Source: Candidatus Pacearchaeota archaeon (GTDB taxonomy: Archaea > Nanobdellota > Nanobdellia > Pacearchaeales > GW2011-AR1). Taken from it: a stretch of 33,251 nucleotides of DNA. The stretch is from positions 67,346 to 100,596 of the forward strand of contig JACOYL010000009.1 of NCBI GenBank assembly GCA_016181895.1, read 5' to 3'. A program made the position numbers and the translations under genes. Below, in pieces: positions 9,188 to 17,810 of the stretch; position 1 is the first letter of the stretch; each line of letters opens with the position of its first letter. The notes beneath the pieces were generated by a model, which saw only the letters and a program-made list of their open reading frames with translations, did no database searches and was not told where the DNA came from.

Positions 9188-9371
9188 CCCCTCATAGCTC
9201 AGTGGTTAGAGCGCTTGGCTGTAGTATTGCGAGGACACCAAGGTTTCCTTCGCTTAATCTTCCTTTCATGAAGGTTAAAAAACTAGCGCGGAGATTCAGT
9301 TTTGATTACGATGAAGCGTGAAAAGTCATGCGGGTCCCGAGAGATCCCAGGTTCGATTCCTGGTGGGGGGA
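9188..9371 (+). tRNA. tRNA-Tyr (GTA) with ~111-nt intron (about 9225-9335)
   Basis: Exon 1 CCCCTCA TA GCTC..GAGC G CTTGG CTGTAG; exon 2 C CCGAG AGATC CCAGG TTCGATT CCTGG TGGGGGG A. Acceptor, D, anticodon and T stems all pair; intron at 37/38. Confidence 0.9.
9226..9274 (-). ncRNA. Reverse complement of the EF-1A/EF-2 leader element, inside the tRNA-Tyr intron
   Basis: TTCGCTTAATCTTCC (9249-9263) is identical to EF-2 leader 20462-20476; GACACC and the GCGAGG/CCTTCGC arms are also shared. Confidence 0.75.
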
Positions 9372-9375
9372 TTTT

Positions 9376-10869
9376 ATGTTTAAGATGGAAAAAATAGAAA
9401 TTCAAAATCCTATGTTGACTAAATCAAATTATCTTTGTGGATTAGAATGTACAAAATTATTATGGATTACTAAAAACGATAAATTAAGAATTCCAGAACC
9501 AACGGAAATGGAGAAGGCTAGGTTTAAAGAGGGATATCTAATTGAAGAGCTTGCCCAGAATCTCTTTACAGAAAAAATGGATTTATCTGAATTGGATTTT
9601 GAAGAACAGATAGAAGAAACTAAGAGATTATTGAAAAAAAGAGTTATTTTGTTTCAAGCAAGTTTCTTGAATGATGATCTATATTCCAGAGCAGACATTC
9701 TCTTTCCAGTAGAAAAAGACAAATGGGATATTATAGAAATTAAAAGCTCGACAGAAATTAAAAATACTCATCTCAATGATTTATCTTTTCAGAAATATGT
9801 TTATGAAAAATCAGGAATTAAGATAAGAAAGTGTATTGTGATGCATGTTAATCCAGAATACATAAGGCAAGGAAACCTTGAGCCTAACGAATTTTTAATG
9901 CAAACAGATATTTCTGAAAAAGTAGAAGAAGTAACTTCAGGAATTGAAGAAAGAATAGAAAATATGTTGGAAATAATTAAAGGCGAATGTCCTGACTTTT
10001 TAATTGATGACTTGAAAACAATGGAATATAATAATTTAGTTAAGGACGAATTCATGAATTCTCTTCCTGAAAATAATATATTTCAATTCCGTTATCTTTT
10101 TACTAAAAAAGCCGTTGAACTTTACAAAGAAGGAATTGTTAAGATGGTGGAAGTTCCAGATTCATTTAAACTAAGCGACAAACAAAAAATCCAAAAGATA
10201 CTTGCTAAAAATGGGGGAAAGCATATTGATAAAAAGCAAATTAAACATTTCTTGGATAATTTACAATATCCACTTTATTATTTGGATTTTGAAACAATAA
10301 ACACCGCAATTCCAAAATTTGACAACTCTAAACCCTATCAGCAAATTCCCTTTCAATTCAGTTTACATATACAAGAAAAACCAGAGGGAGAATTAAAACA
10401 CATTGTCTTTTTAGCTAATGGAACAAGCGACCCAAGACCAAAATTTTTTCAGGCATTAAAAGATAATTTGAGAGATAAAGGAGATATTCTAGTTTATAAT
10501 CAAAGATTTGAAAAAATGGTTTTTAGTGAAGGGGCAGAGTCTTTCCCAGAATTCTTAGATTGGCATGACAAAAATATCCTACCCAGAATAAAAGATTTAA
10601 TGGAAGTCTTTGATAAGTTTTATTACTATGACCAAAAACAGAAAGGTTCTGTTAGCATAAAGTACGTTCTTCCACTCCTTTCAGATTTAAGTTACGATGA
10701 ATTAGAAATACACAAAGGAGATTTAGCAAGTTCTGAATTTGAGAGGGTTACCTATGGAAATGTTTCAGATGAAGAGAGGGAGAGAGTTAGACAAGCATTA
10801 GAAGAATATTGTAAGTTAGATACTTTAGCAGAAGTTGAGATTGTAAAAGGACTCAGAAATTGTGTATAG
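9376..10869 (+). CDS. DUF2779-type protein: N-terminal PD-(D/E)XK-like plus C-terminal RNase H-fold exonuclease-like domain
   Basis: DILFPV...DIIEIKSS...DLSFQKYVYE (Cas4/RecB-like) and YLDFETI...VYNQRFEK...DTLAEVEIVKGL. ATG at 9376 chosen because the 9328 start lies in the tRNA. Confidence 0.8.
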   Translation: MFKMEKIEIQNPMLTKSNYLCGLECTKLLWITKNDKLRIPEPTEMEKARFKEGYLIEELAQNLFTEKMDLSELDFEEQIEETKRLLKKRVILFQASFLNDDLYSRADILFPVEKDKWDIIEIKSSTEIKNTHLNDLSFQKYVYEKSGIKIRKCIVMHVNPEYIRQGNLEPNEFLMQTDISEKVEEVTSGIEERIENMLEIIKGECPDFLIDDLKTMEYNNLVKDEFMNSLPENNIFQFRYLFTKKAVELYKEGIVKMVEVPDSFKLSDKQKIQKILAKNGGKHIDKKQIKHFLDNLQYPLYYLDFETINTAIPKFDNSKPYQQIPFQFSLHIQEKPEGELKHIVFLANGTSDPRPKFFQALKDNLRDKGDILVYNQRFEKMVFSEGAESFPEFLDWHDKNILPRIKDLMEVFDKFYYYDQKQKGSVSIKYVLPLLSDLSYDELEIHKGDLASSEFERVTYGNVSDEERERVRQALEEYCKLDTLAEVEIVKGLRNCV

Positions 10870-10966
10870 ATTAATCCAATCATTCCACCGCCACACTTTT
10901 ATTCTATTCTTGGTTGGGATTTTCAAACTTCACAACCCTTAAATAATTCTTTTCCTGCTTTTCATA

Positions 10967-11293
10967 ATGAACAAAAAACTCCCCTGTCCAACATCTCCAA
11001 TAAAAATTCCCGCTGCTCGTAAAATAATTTTCACAGACGAAAAAAAATATCCTTGGAAACAAGATAAGAAAGGATATTTTCTTGTGAAAATTCAACGCGG
11101 GTTTTTGCATTGCGGCTTTGTTAACAATAGGCATGAAATGAAAATTGAATTCGTAGGAAAAAATCCGGAAAAAATAATCAAGGAAATCGCGAAAAGAAAA
11201 CTTTGCGACATTGAACACATGGGTTACATTGCCTCGGAATTGATTATTGCTCATGAATGCATCAAGAAAAATAAAAAATATGCGCAGAGATAA
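10967..11293 (+). CDS. Conserved hypothetical protein, possibly DUF4346-like
   Basis: DKKGYFLVKI...and HMGYIASELIIAHECI pattern; family assigned from memory. Confidence 0.6.
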   Translation: MNKKLPCPTSPIKIPAARKIIFTDEKKYPWKQDKKGYFLVKIQRGFLHCGFVNNRHEMKIEFVGKNPEKIIKEIAKRKLCDIEHMGYIASELIIAHECIKKNKKYAQR

Positions 11294-11459
11294 GAAATCA
11301 TTACAACAAGTTTGCTTTAAATACTTTTATTGTGCATATTTCATCACAGAAGCATTTATAAATTGATAAATTTTTACAGAAAAAAAGAAAACAAAGTTTT
11401 CCGAAACTTTTTTCATACCGTGCAAATGGGAAAAAGGGAAAAATAAAAAGAGGTAAAAA

Positions 11460-11549
11460 ATGAAGGAATTTGACGCGTTTGAAGAGGAGGATGAGGACAC
11501 GCTTGACGACGAATTAGACGATCTCTTCGGCGATGAAGAGGAAACGTAA
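11460..11549 (+). CDS. Very acidic 29-aa protein, not in ORF track
   Basis: ATG..TAA encodes MKEFDAFEEEDEDTLDDELDDLFGDEEET; AGAGGT Shine-Dalgarno upstream. Confidence 0.55.
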   Translation: MKEFDAFEEEDEDTLDDELDDLFGDEEET

Positions 11550-11551
11550 AA

Positions 11552-12472
11552 TCATTTTTTTGTTTCCAGTATGATTTGATTGTTGTTTTTATCCAGCTCT
11601 TCCACACTTGAGTTTATCGCAACTTTTATTTCCTTGACATTGAAATCCGAGACAAATATGTTTTTGAAAGTCAATGTTATTCCATAGCCGATTTGAATAG
11701 GTTCTATTTCCACTTCTTTTTGTAATTTATCGTCGGCAAAAATCATGATTTTTGCATTGTCTGAGATTTTCAGCCCGTTGTTTCTTATTGTTGCATTCAA
11801 ATCAATGTATCTTCCCTTGATTGCCGCCGAGACATTTTCAAAACTCAAATCGGCTTTTGATTCAACAGAGTAAATTTTGTTTATTGTTTCGGGAATGTCG
11901 TCTCCCAAAACCTGGGAGCATTTGCTTATGTTGTACATTATGTTGTTTGGGTTTGTTGAATGGTCAAAACCTATGGCATGAAGAAGTTCGTGCAGGGCAA
12001 TGTTCGGGCGTTCGCATTCTGATTTTCTCAAAAGCAAAACCCCTCCGTGAAGAATCACGTTGAAGTTCTCGGTTTTCGTTATGTTTGTCGGTCCGCCCTC
12101 TCCCGCGACGAAAAATCTCTCGTCTGTTTTTATCTTGTTTTCGCAGGTTATGAAGATCTCCTCGTTTGTAATAACTGGATAGAAATCCAGAATCGTGAGA
12201 TTCTCAAGAATTTCAATTGCATTTTCCGCGTCCGCTTTTTTCTGAAGATTGCAAATGTCGTCGATTTTGTAGGAAATTCTTTCCGAAGGATATCTTAGAT
12301 TTTCATAGAATTGTATTGTCGTCCCGTTCAAACTGAAATTATAGTTATTTCTGAATTCCGGCTTTGTTATGAATTCAACGTCATTGAAAGGCGCGAACCA
12401 ATACAAGAAAAGCAAAGCGCTTGCGGAAACTATGAAAAGAAAACTGAGAATTCCAAAAATCAATTCTTTCAT
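11552..12472 (-). CDS. Membrane-anchored or secreted matrixin-like zinc metalloprotease with CARDB-like C-terminal domain
   Basis: N-terminal TM segment; HELLHAIGFDH zinc motif followed by NIMY Met-turn. Confidence 0.85.
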   Translation of the reverse strand: MKELIFGILSFLFIVSASALLFLYWFAPFNDVEFITKPEFRNNYNFSLNGTTIQFYENLRYPSERISYKIDDICNLQKKADAENAIEILENLTILDFYPVITNEEIFITCENKIKTDERFFVAGEGGPTNITKTENFNVILHGGVLLLRKSECERPNIALHELLHAIGFDHSTNPNNIMYNISKCSQVLGDDIPETINKIYSVESKADLSFENVSAAIKGRYIDLNATIRNNGLKISDNAKIMIFADDKLQKEVEIEPIQIGYGITLTFKNIFVSDFNVKEIKVAINSSVEELDKNNNQIILETKK

Positions 12473-12546
12473 TGAGATTAATAATAAAAATAATATATAA
12501 ATCTGATTATAATTAATCTTATAAAGATTTTTTTGTTTAATTATTC

Positions 12547-13062
12547 ATGGGAAGCACTTATGGTGATGCTTGGATAAGCGCATTATACGACATTGATACC
12601 GAGGTTAAAATAACTAACCCCTCGGAAGAAGTTAGAAGAATACATAAAATAGAACCTCAAAAATATTTGGTTTTACCTGGTTCAGAAATTAAATTCCCGG
12701 AAGGAGTCTTTATTGGAGTTCAAAATCTAAATTATCGCGCCAAGATGGTGGTGAAGAAAATTAGTCAAGATTCTAGATATAATCATGGATACGTCAGATT
12801 AAAAGATTTAGTAAAGTGTTCTGAGGGGGAATTATATCCCGTAACTCTTGTAAGACGAGTTGTCAACGTTGATACTGAACTAGATGCAATGGACATTGAC
12901 AGATTTGATACGTCAAACCTTTTAATTTTTGAGCCAGGCAGTTTAGAGAAAAGATTAGCTTCGGCAAAAGCAGAACTTTTGGCTATAATGGAGACTTCAG
13001 GTCTAAAACCCGATGAATCAAAAATTTATTTTGAATTAGTGGGCAGTAATCCACGCTTTTAA
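12547..13062 (+). CDS. Hypothetical protein
   Basis: 171-aa ORF with no strong overlapping competitor. Confidence 0.65.
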   Translation: MGSTYGDAWISALYDIDTEVKITNPSEEVRRIHKIEPQKYLVLPGSEIKFPEGVFIGVQNLNYRAKMVVKKISQDSRYNHGYVRLKDLVKCSEGELYPVTLVRRVVNVDTELDAMDIDRFDTSNLLIFEPGSLEKRLASAKAELLAIMETSGLKPDESKIYFELVGSNPRF

Positions 13063-13101
13063 TCATATAAAAATCTTCTCAAAAATAAAAATTATAAAAT
13101 T

Positions 13102-13200
13102 TTAATATTCCTCTTCGTCTGAAGACTCTTCTTCCTCGTCTTCCAAGTCTTCATCTTCTTCTTCGATTTCCTCTTCCTCGTCTTCTTCGTATTTTTCCAT
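13102..13200 (-). CDS. Very acidic 32-aa protein, not in ORF track
   Basis: Minus strand MEKYEEDEEEEIEEEDEDLEDEEEESSDEEEY with AAGGAGA upstream of the ATG. Confidence 0.55.
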   Translation of the reverse strand: MEKYEEDEEEEIEEEDEDLEDEEEESSDEEEY

Positions 13201-13287
13201 AAAATCTCCTTGGTTTAATTGCGCGAAACCTTATGATTTCAAATTATGACTTACTTGCACCCTTTTTAAATTTTGCTGTTATGAATT

Positions 13288-13659
13288 TTAATTTAAAACT
13301 TTTCTTCCTTTTTGTTTTGACTTTTCCAACCTTGATTTATTCCTTTGATAGCCCTCAGGATTTGAATCTTCCCAAAATGTAGTTTCATGAACCTCTAAAT
13401 CTCCTAAAATCAAAACATCTCCATTAGTCTTAAGTCCTTCACCGATATTGATAATTTTTCGAATTATTCCTTTTCTGCCATTTTCTCCTGAAATTTCCGT
13501 CAAAAACATATAACCTATCGGATTTCCAGCATAATCTTTGTGAACAGCTAAATCTCCAGTATGATAATATCTATCTGAAACATAAATCATCTCAGCATGT
13601 TCTCTCGGAGAAAAATATGTTTTTCCTTCTTGCAATCTCGGCTCTAAACTTTGTGTCAT
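13288..13659 (-). CDS. Hypothetical protein, immediately downstream of the EF-1A gene
   Basis: 123-aa ORF, same strand as and abutting EF-1A. Confidence 0.65.
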   Translation of the reverse strand: MTQSLEPRLQEGKTYFSPREHAEMIYVSDRYYHTGDLAVHKDYAGNPIGYMFLTEISGENGRKGIIRKIINIGEGLKTNGDVLILGDLEVHETTFWEDSNPEGYQRNKSRLEKSKQKGRKVLN

Positions 13660-13660
13660 C

Positions 13661-14947
13661 TTAATTTTTCCTCTTCGTTATTTCGGTGCACATTCCCGCT
13701 GCAACTGTTGCTCCGGCGTCCCTTACCGCGAATCTTGACATGTAAGGATTATCTTTCTGAACTTCAAGGCAAAGATTTCCCTGCGGCCTTATTCTTACTC
13801 TTGCAGAATCCCCGTTTTTCAAAAAATCCGGATTTTCTTTTATGACTTGTCCTGTTCTTGCATCTATTTGGGCAATCAACTCTGTGAATTGACAAGGCAC
13901 TTGGGCGGTGTGAACATGGAAAACAGGAGTGTATCCTTTTGCCAAAACAGTCGGATGATTTATTACCGCGATTGTTGCAATGAATTCCTCGACGACGGGA
14001 ATCGGTTTTGACGCCTCGCAAACTACATCTCCCCTTGCTATGTCTTTTTTTCCAACTCCGCGAATGTTTATTCCGACATTGTCTCCGGCGGTTGCTTCGT
14101 CAAGCTGTTCATGATGCATTTCAATTGTTTTCAATTCCCCCTCGACTCCTTTTCCAGTCCTTCCCGGAAGTACAACGACTTTTTGTCCTTTTTTCATTAT
14201 TCCCGTTTCGATTTTTCCGACGGGAACTGTTCCAATTCCGGTGATTTCATAAACATCCTGCACAGGCATTCTCATTGGAAGATTTGTGGGCAATTCAGGT
14301 TTTGGAAACAAGTCAAACTGTTCCCTTATCGTCGGTCCCTTGTACCATGGCATGTTTTCTGATTTCTTGATTATGTTGTCCCCTTTTAATCCGGCGCACG
14401 CGATGAAAGTTGTTTTCTCAGTATCGATTCCGACGCCTTTCAAAAGCTTTGAAACTTCTTCCTTTACTTTGCTGAATTTTTCTTCCTTGTATCCGACGTC
14501 GTCCATTTTGTTTATTGCAACCGTGATGTTTTTCACCCCCATAGTTCTCAAAAGCCAGAGATGTTCTGTCGTCTGCGCTTCCACTCCGCTAGGCGCGGAG
14601 ATTACAAGGAATGCGGCATCCGCCTGGCTTGCGCCAGTAATCATGTTCTTGACAAAGTCCCTGTGTCCCGGAGCGTCTATGATTGTAACCTGGAACTTGT
14701 CAGTCATTATTTTCTTGTAAGAAAGATCAATTGTAACTCCCCTTTCCCTTTCCTGCTTGATTTCATCCATTATGTATGCGAATTCAAAACCGACTTTTCC
14801 GTATTTCTGCGCTTCTGCCTTCAATTTTTCCATTTCCTGCTGGGGAATCATTCCGGAATCATACATCAGTCTTCCGACTATTGTCGACTTTCCAGCGTCA
14901 ACGTGCCCCACGAAGACAATATTCATGTTTGGTTTTTCTTTAGCCAT
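13661..14947 (-). CDS. tuf: Translation elongation factor 1-alpha (EF-1A)
   Basis: MAKEKPNMNIVFVGHVDAGKSTIVGRLM, DAPGHRDFVKNM, NKMD. ATG at 14947 rather than TTG at 14956. Confidence 0.97.
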   Translation of the reverse strand: MAKEKPNMNIVFVGHVDAGKSTIVGRLMYDSGMIPQQEMEKLKAEAQKYGKVGFEFAYIMDEIKQERERGVTIDLSYKKIMTDKFQVTIIDAPGHRDFVKNMITGASQADAAFLVISAPSGVEAQTTEHLWLLRTMGVKNITVAINKMDDVGYKEEKFSKVKEEVSKLLKGVGIDTEKTTFIACAGLKGDNIIKKSENMPWYKGPTIREQFDLFPKPELPTNLPMRMPVQDVYEITGIGTVPVGKIETGIMKKGQKVVVLPGRTGKGVEGELKTIEMHHEQLDEATAGDNVGINIRGVGKKDIARGDVVCEASKPIPVVEEFIATIAVINHPTVLAKGYTPVFHVHTAQVPCQFTELIAQIDARTGQVIKENPDFLKNGDSARVRIRPQGNLCLEVQKDNPYMSRFAVRDAGATVAAGMCTEITKRKN

Positions 14948-15004
14948 GCGAGACAACCTACGGTTTTCTTCGCTTAACTTTCCCTTTCAGGAAATGCGAA
15001 CCGT
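14948..15004 (-). ncRNA. Structured 5' leader of the EF-1A gene, same family as the EF-2 leader
   Basis: Minus strand ACGGTTCGCATTTCCTGAAAGGGAAAGTTAAGCGAAGAAAACCGTAGGTTGTCTCGC-ATG; alternative stems described in findings. Confidence 0.75.
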
Positions 15005-15036
15005 AAAATTTTTAAGCAAGATTTAATAAAAAAGAT

Positions 15037-15047
15037 GGTTTATAAAG
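15037..15047 (-). promoter_or_regulatory. Archaeal TATA box of the EF-1A gene
   Basis: CTTTATAAACC (minus), placing the start roughly at the 5' edge of the leader element. Confidence 0.6.
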
Positions 15048-15083
15048 TTTGCGGGAAATTTTCTATTGAGTTGTAGTGAATAA

Positions 15084-16076
15084 TTATTTTTTTAATAATA
15101 ATTCCGAAAATTCTTTATTTACTTTATGCGCAAAATTTGGGCCTGCATTAGGATTTTCAAAATGCCTGTAGACAAATCCGTTGAAAACCAAAAAAACATC
15201 CGCCCCGACTTTTCTCATTTCATATGCATCTTTTCCCGTCGATATTCCTCCGCAACCCAAAATCGTTTTTGAAGTTAATTGTCTTAAATTTCTGATTGTA
15301 TCAATTGCATCTTTTCTCAAATGCGGTCCGCTCAACCCTCCTCTTCCATAATTTTGATGATTTATCGGAAGAGTATTTCCTATTTCGTATCCGTCCGCGA
15401 AATCATTGGCAATAGAAACTAATTCCTGCAAAGTTTCCGTTTCAAGATTCGGAGAGAATTTGTAAACCAACGGTTTTCCTTTTCCCTCTGATTTCAGCGC
15501 GGCATTAAGTTCTCTAAAACTTTCCGGAACTTCAAAAGTTTTTCCCTCTTTTGTATTTGGACAACTAACATTTATTGCTGTATAAATTCCAAGATTTTTT
15601 AATAACCTATATGAAAGAACCATGTCATGAATTGCCTCGTCTCCAAGTATCTCTGGATTGTGCGTTTTTGCAATGCTTACCGCAAAAGAGTAAGGACTTG
15701 ATTTTGAAAGTCTCTCGGCGGCAATTTCCGAGGGAATGCAATTCAATCCCATTCTATTTATAAGGCCGCCGTTTTCCTTGTCTCTGAAAAGCCTTGGTTT
15801 TTTATTTCCCTTTCCGCCTTCAAAAGTAAAACTCCCTTCTTCAATCCATCCGAAACCATATTCTTGAATGTAGTCCTGAAGTTCTGCATATTTGTCAAAT
15901 CCCGCGGCAATTCCGAAAGGATTTGGAACCCTTTGATTGAATAATTTTGTTTCGCTTTTTTCGGTATGATAAACTCCGGGAGCCATCAAACAAAACTTCA
16001 TTCCTGTTTTGGCTATTGAATGCGCAAATTCTGGAGGCAACATTGACAATGAAAATTGTGCAAGTTTTTCCAGCAT
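15084..16076 (-). CDS. pyrD: Dihydroorotate dehydrogenase family protein
   Basis: NPFGIAAGFDK, INVSCPNTK, GCGGISTGKDAYE motifs. Start at 16076 avoids a long overlap with the upstream gene. Confidence 0.9.
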   Translation of the reverse strand: MLEKLAQFSLSMLPPEFAHSIAKTGMKFCLMAPGVYHTEKSETKLFNQRVPNPFGIAAGFDKYAELQDYIQEYGFGWIEEGSFTFEGGKGNKKPRLFRDKENGGLINRMGLNCIPSEIAAERLSKSSPYSFAVSIAKTHNPEILGDEAIHDMVLSYRLLKNLGIYTAINVSCPNTKEGKTFEVPESFRELNAALKSEGKGKPLVYKFSPNLETETLQELVSIANDFADGYEIGNTLPINHQNYGRGGLSGPHLRKDAIDTIRNLRQLTSKTILGCGGISTGKDAYEMRKVGADVFLVFNGFVYRHFENPNAGPNFAHKVNKEFSELLLKK

Positions 16077-16077
16077 T

Positions 16078-17187
16078 TTAAACCGTTCCGTCCACTCTCG
16101 AAAAAGGATTGTATCCGTATGCTTCCCACAATTCCGGATTGTATTCGACTTCCGCAAGTTGCGATTTTAATCCGGGATTGAAAACATTGTTCGCATTTCT
16201 GAACAGTATGTTTTCAAGAACAATCTCTTTTATTTTATGTTTTCTTAACAATTCAATTCCTTTTGGATAAAATGGAATTGCGGGAATTCCCGAACTTGGA
16301 TTTTTACAGTCTTTTCCCTTTTCGTTTCCATCTTCATCAACATAAATAATGGGATGCGGAGCGTGATCTGTACCGATAAAATCAACATTTCCCGCCAAGA
16401 CATGTTCCAGATTTCTTTGCTGCATTTGCGGAGGTCTCAATGGAGGATTCATCTTCACTCTGTTTTCATGAATTGCATAATCCTCTGTATTGAGAAACAT
16501 GTGATGCCATGTCATCTCTTTGACTATTTTGAAAGGAATTTTGTTTTCCATTGATAAAGCATAATCTATTGTCTCAGGATTGGAAGGATGTGCGATGTAA
16601 AAAATTCCCTGAAAACCATTGTCAACGGCGTTTCTCAATTGCCTTTCAAGTTGGATTAATTCCGATTCCGGATTCTGTCTCAACGAATGGGTTATTGGAT
16701 TTGCAGGATCAAAATCTCCGGTATATTTTTTCTCGTCCTCGAGGTGATTTGCAACAACGCCTGTAAATTGCATATCTCCAATAATTTTCCAAATGTCGCT
16801 TTGTTTTCCCAAGTCGGTAATTCCCATGTTTCCGGTTGAATGACAATGATAAATCTTTATTCCATTTATTCTTCCGTTTCTTTCAAGAGAATCTTTTGCC
16901 AATAAAACCATGCTTGTTACTTGTCCCATGTCCTCTGTTGTTCCGCCGTAAATTCCGTGATAGATTTCTCCCTTGTATTTGTCAGCCAATGCAATCCTGT
17001 CTGCTATGTTTGTTATCGTAGTCAGTTGCGGCACGGGATTCGGCATTTCAATAACTCCTGAAAGCCCGACGGCTCTTGCATCTCTGAATCCAAGTTGCAT
17101 AAAATTCATTCCATTATATTGAAACTTTTCATACTCTTTCCATCTAAAATGCACGTGCGTGTCAATCGGAGAAATGTATTTAATCAT
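16078..17187 (-). CDS. pyrC: Dihydroorotase
   Basis: DTHVHFR metal-binding motif and GTDHAPH; adjacent to pyrD. Confidence 0.9.
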   Translation of the reverse strand: MIKYISPIDTHVHFRWKEYEKFQYNGMNFMQLGFRDARAVGLSGVIEMPNPVPQLTTITNIADRIALADKYKGEIYHGIYGGTTEDMGQVTSMVLLAKDSLERNGRINGIKIYHCHSTGNMGITDLGKQSDIWKIIGDMQFTGVVANHLEDEKKYTGDFDPANPITHSLRQNPESELIQLERQLRNAVDNGFQGIFYIAHPSNPETIDYALSMENKIPFKIVKEMTWHHMFLNTEDYAIHENRVKMNPPLRPPQMQQRNLEHVLAGNVDFIGTDHAPHPIIYVDEDGNEKGKDCKNPSSGIPAIPFYPKGIELLRKHKIKEIVLENILFRNANNVFNPGLKSQLAEVEYNPELWEAYGYNPFSRVDGTV

Positions 17188-17234
17188 AAAATAAAAAGCA
17201 AAAGTTTCTTTTTAAGAATTGTTGTGATTACTGA

Positions 17235-17729
17235 TTAACCTAAGTGCTGCTTTTCCAATTCCAGTTGGTATTTTGGGATAATTCCGATTTTCTTGTAAAA
17301 TCTTTTCCAGATTTCCGGAAGATATTTGTATCCTTGAATTATCCCTCTGCAATTTTTCTCCCCGCATTTGCATACAAAAGGGTAATTTTTTGAGACATCC
17401 CAGTCTATTACGTCATAATCTATAGTCAGTTCTTTCCCTGGTTTTATTTCTTTCAGAGATTTTAAATTAATAAAATCAAAAACAGCTGAATTCGGATTGC
17501 AGGAGTGATTTAAAAATCCTCCATAATTTTTGTCTTCCAACCATGTTTTATCGCCTATTTGAAACCACTTTTCATCATTGCCTGCATTGCGATAATCATC
17601 TTCTACTCTAAATTCCACCCCATTCAGAACAAGAATTAATTCCCCTTTTTTGATTAATTGTTTTGCAAAAAGCCCCAAACCCCTGTCATTGTTAGTCGGG
17701 GCGATATATAATTTGGGGTTTATATCCAT
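17235..17729 (-). CDS. SET-domain protein with post-SET-like cysteines
   Basis: RGLGLFAKQLIKKGELI, FLNHSCNPNS, KELTIDYD, CKCGEKNCRG. Confidence 0.88.
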   Translation of the reverse strand: MDINPKLYIAPTNNDRGLGLFAKQLIKKGELILVLNGVEFRVEDDYRNAGNDEKWFQIGDKTWLEDKNYGGFLNHSCNPNSAVFDFINLKSLKEIKPGKELTIDYDVIDWDVSKNYPFVCKCGEKNCRGIIQGYKYLPEIWKRFYKKIGIIPKYQLELEKQHLG

Positions 17730-17810
17730 AAAATAATTATCAAGATATTGTTTAAAAGAATTTCTTTATTGTATCATACAGATGAGAAGACAATTTCAAA
17801 CTATGATTGA

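Noticed and set aside
9276-9335. Box C/D guide RNA in the second half of the tRNA-Tyr intron
   Set aside because: CGATGAAG is only weakly C-box-like and no convincing CTGA D box pairs with it.
9328-9375. N-terminal extension of the DUF2779 ORF (MRVPRDPRFDSWWGDF)
   Set aside because: Lies in the intron and 3' exon of tRNA-Tyr; ATG at 9376 is the reasonable start.
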